Source: Shewanella olleyana
Lineage (GTDB): Bacteria; Pseudomonadota; Gammaproteobacteria; Enterobacterales; Shewanellaceae
DNA: 64,000 nt
NCBI RefSeq assembly: GCF_023283825.1
Contig: NZ_JAKILD010000008.1
Coordinates: 108,643-172,642, forward strand
Reading direction: 5' to 3'
Part shown: positions 63,908-64,000 of the stretch, one piece after another
Numbering within the stretch: position 1 is the stretch's first letter
Layout: each line of letters starts with the position of its first letter
Program-made: the position numbers and the translations under genes
The notes under the pieces: generated by a model
Told to the model about the DNA's origin: nothing
The model's database searches: none
The model's input: the letters and a program-made list of their open reading frames with translations, nothing else

Positions 63908-64000
63908 ATTGGTTTATACGCATTTCACGACGTTTATTTAAAAACACATCTTGAGCAATATTGTTGGTTATCGATGCCCAACTCTCTTCTTATGAGCTTC
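63906..64000 (-). other. Possible 3' end of a leftward gene, frame uncertain
   Basis: One minus-strand frame reads EESWASITNNIAQDV and ends KRREMRINQ with TAA at 63906-63908, right at the terminator, as a true gene end would. It has an in-frame TAA at 63990-63992, only 27 codons upstream. A second frame is open to the window edge and stops at 63934. Too little sequence is present to choose. Confidence 0.25.

Overview
The window reads as chromosomal DNA of a marine gammaproteobacterium, most probably Shewanella or a close relative. I infer this from the metH / cobC / btuDC-cobTSUQ-cobO block (an order I recall from Shewanella), the GlyGly-CTERM subtilases, the diheme CcpA peroxidase, and the AT-leaning composition with short intergenic minisatellites. 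No rRNA or tRNA gene, CRISPR array or prophage was recognised.

Layout. 0-4.2 kb: small conserved genes (a GYF_2/DUF4339 coiled-coil protein, a YbaK deacylase, a VOC protein, an S51 peptidase) separated by minisatellites. 4.2-16.7 kb: a cobalamin supply and use block. A B12 riboswitch at about 11.3 kb precedes a leftward operon encoding B12 uptake (btuD, btuC) and salvage/nucleotide-loop assembly (cobT, cobS, cobU, cobQ, cobO). cobC and the B12-dependent methionine synthase metH (with a MetJ-type operator) lie next to it. 16.7-19.2 kb: an accessory strip with two hairpin-rich non-coding elements, a DUF2971 gene and a frameshifted GNAT gene joined by an attC-like sequence, and a decayed copy of a secreted CxxC protein gene. 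19.2-24.3 kb: a LysR regulator divergent from a probable operon of ABM protein, amidohydrolase, COG0523 GTPase and TRIC channel. 24.4-31.7 kb: an intact IS481-like element, the intact copy of the secreted CxxC gene, and two nearly identical 266-bp MITE-like elements in opposite orientation enclosing an OmpK-like porin, a PD40 protein, HopJ and cupin proteins, and CcpA.

31.8-34.3 kb: the most unusual locus. An ATPase-like gene with a degenerate P-loop is followed by three tandem 23-codon micro-ORFs and then an MscS channel gene. The micro-ORFs copy the start of the channel gene, and at every junction a TAG stop overlaps the next Shine-Dalgarno at the same spacing. 34.4-39.5 kb: rpiA, a chemoreceptor, and an ECF sigma / membrane anti-sigma-like / DUF4097 operon. 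39.6-53.4 kb: three LysR genes and two paralogous modules, each a leftward LysR gene divergent from a rightward giant S8 protease with a GlyGly-CTERM tail. 53.5-64 kb: housekeeping and small genes (rsuA, an M13 lipoprotein peptidase, an exported RelA/SpoT-like protein, SMI1/KNR4, DUF1870, GST, a divergent Nramp-family transporter, DUF1456, NAD-malic enzyme).

Functional links: the riboswitch operon supplies adenosylated cobamide and metH uses the cobalamin pool. The COG0523 GTPase may load metal into the amidohydrolase encoded 2 bp upstream of it. The two subtilases are probably exported and processed by the GlyGly-CTERM/rhombosortase route, each under its own LysR regulator. All family assignments come from reading the sequence; no database search was run.
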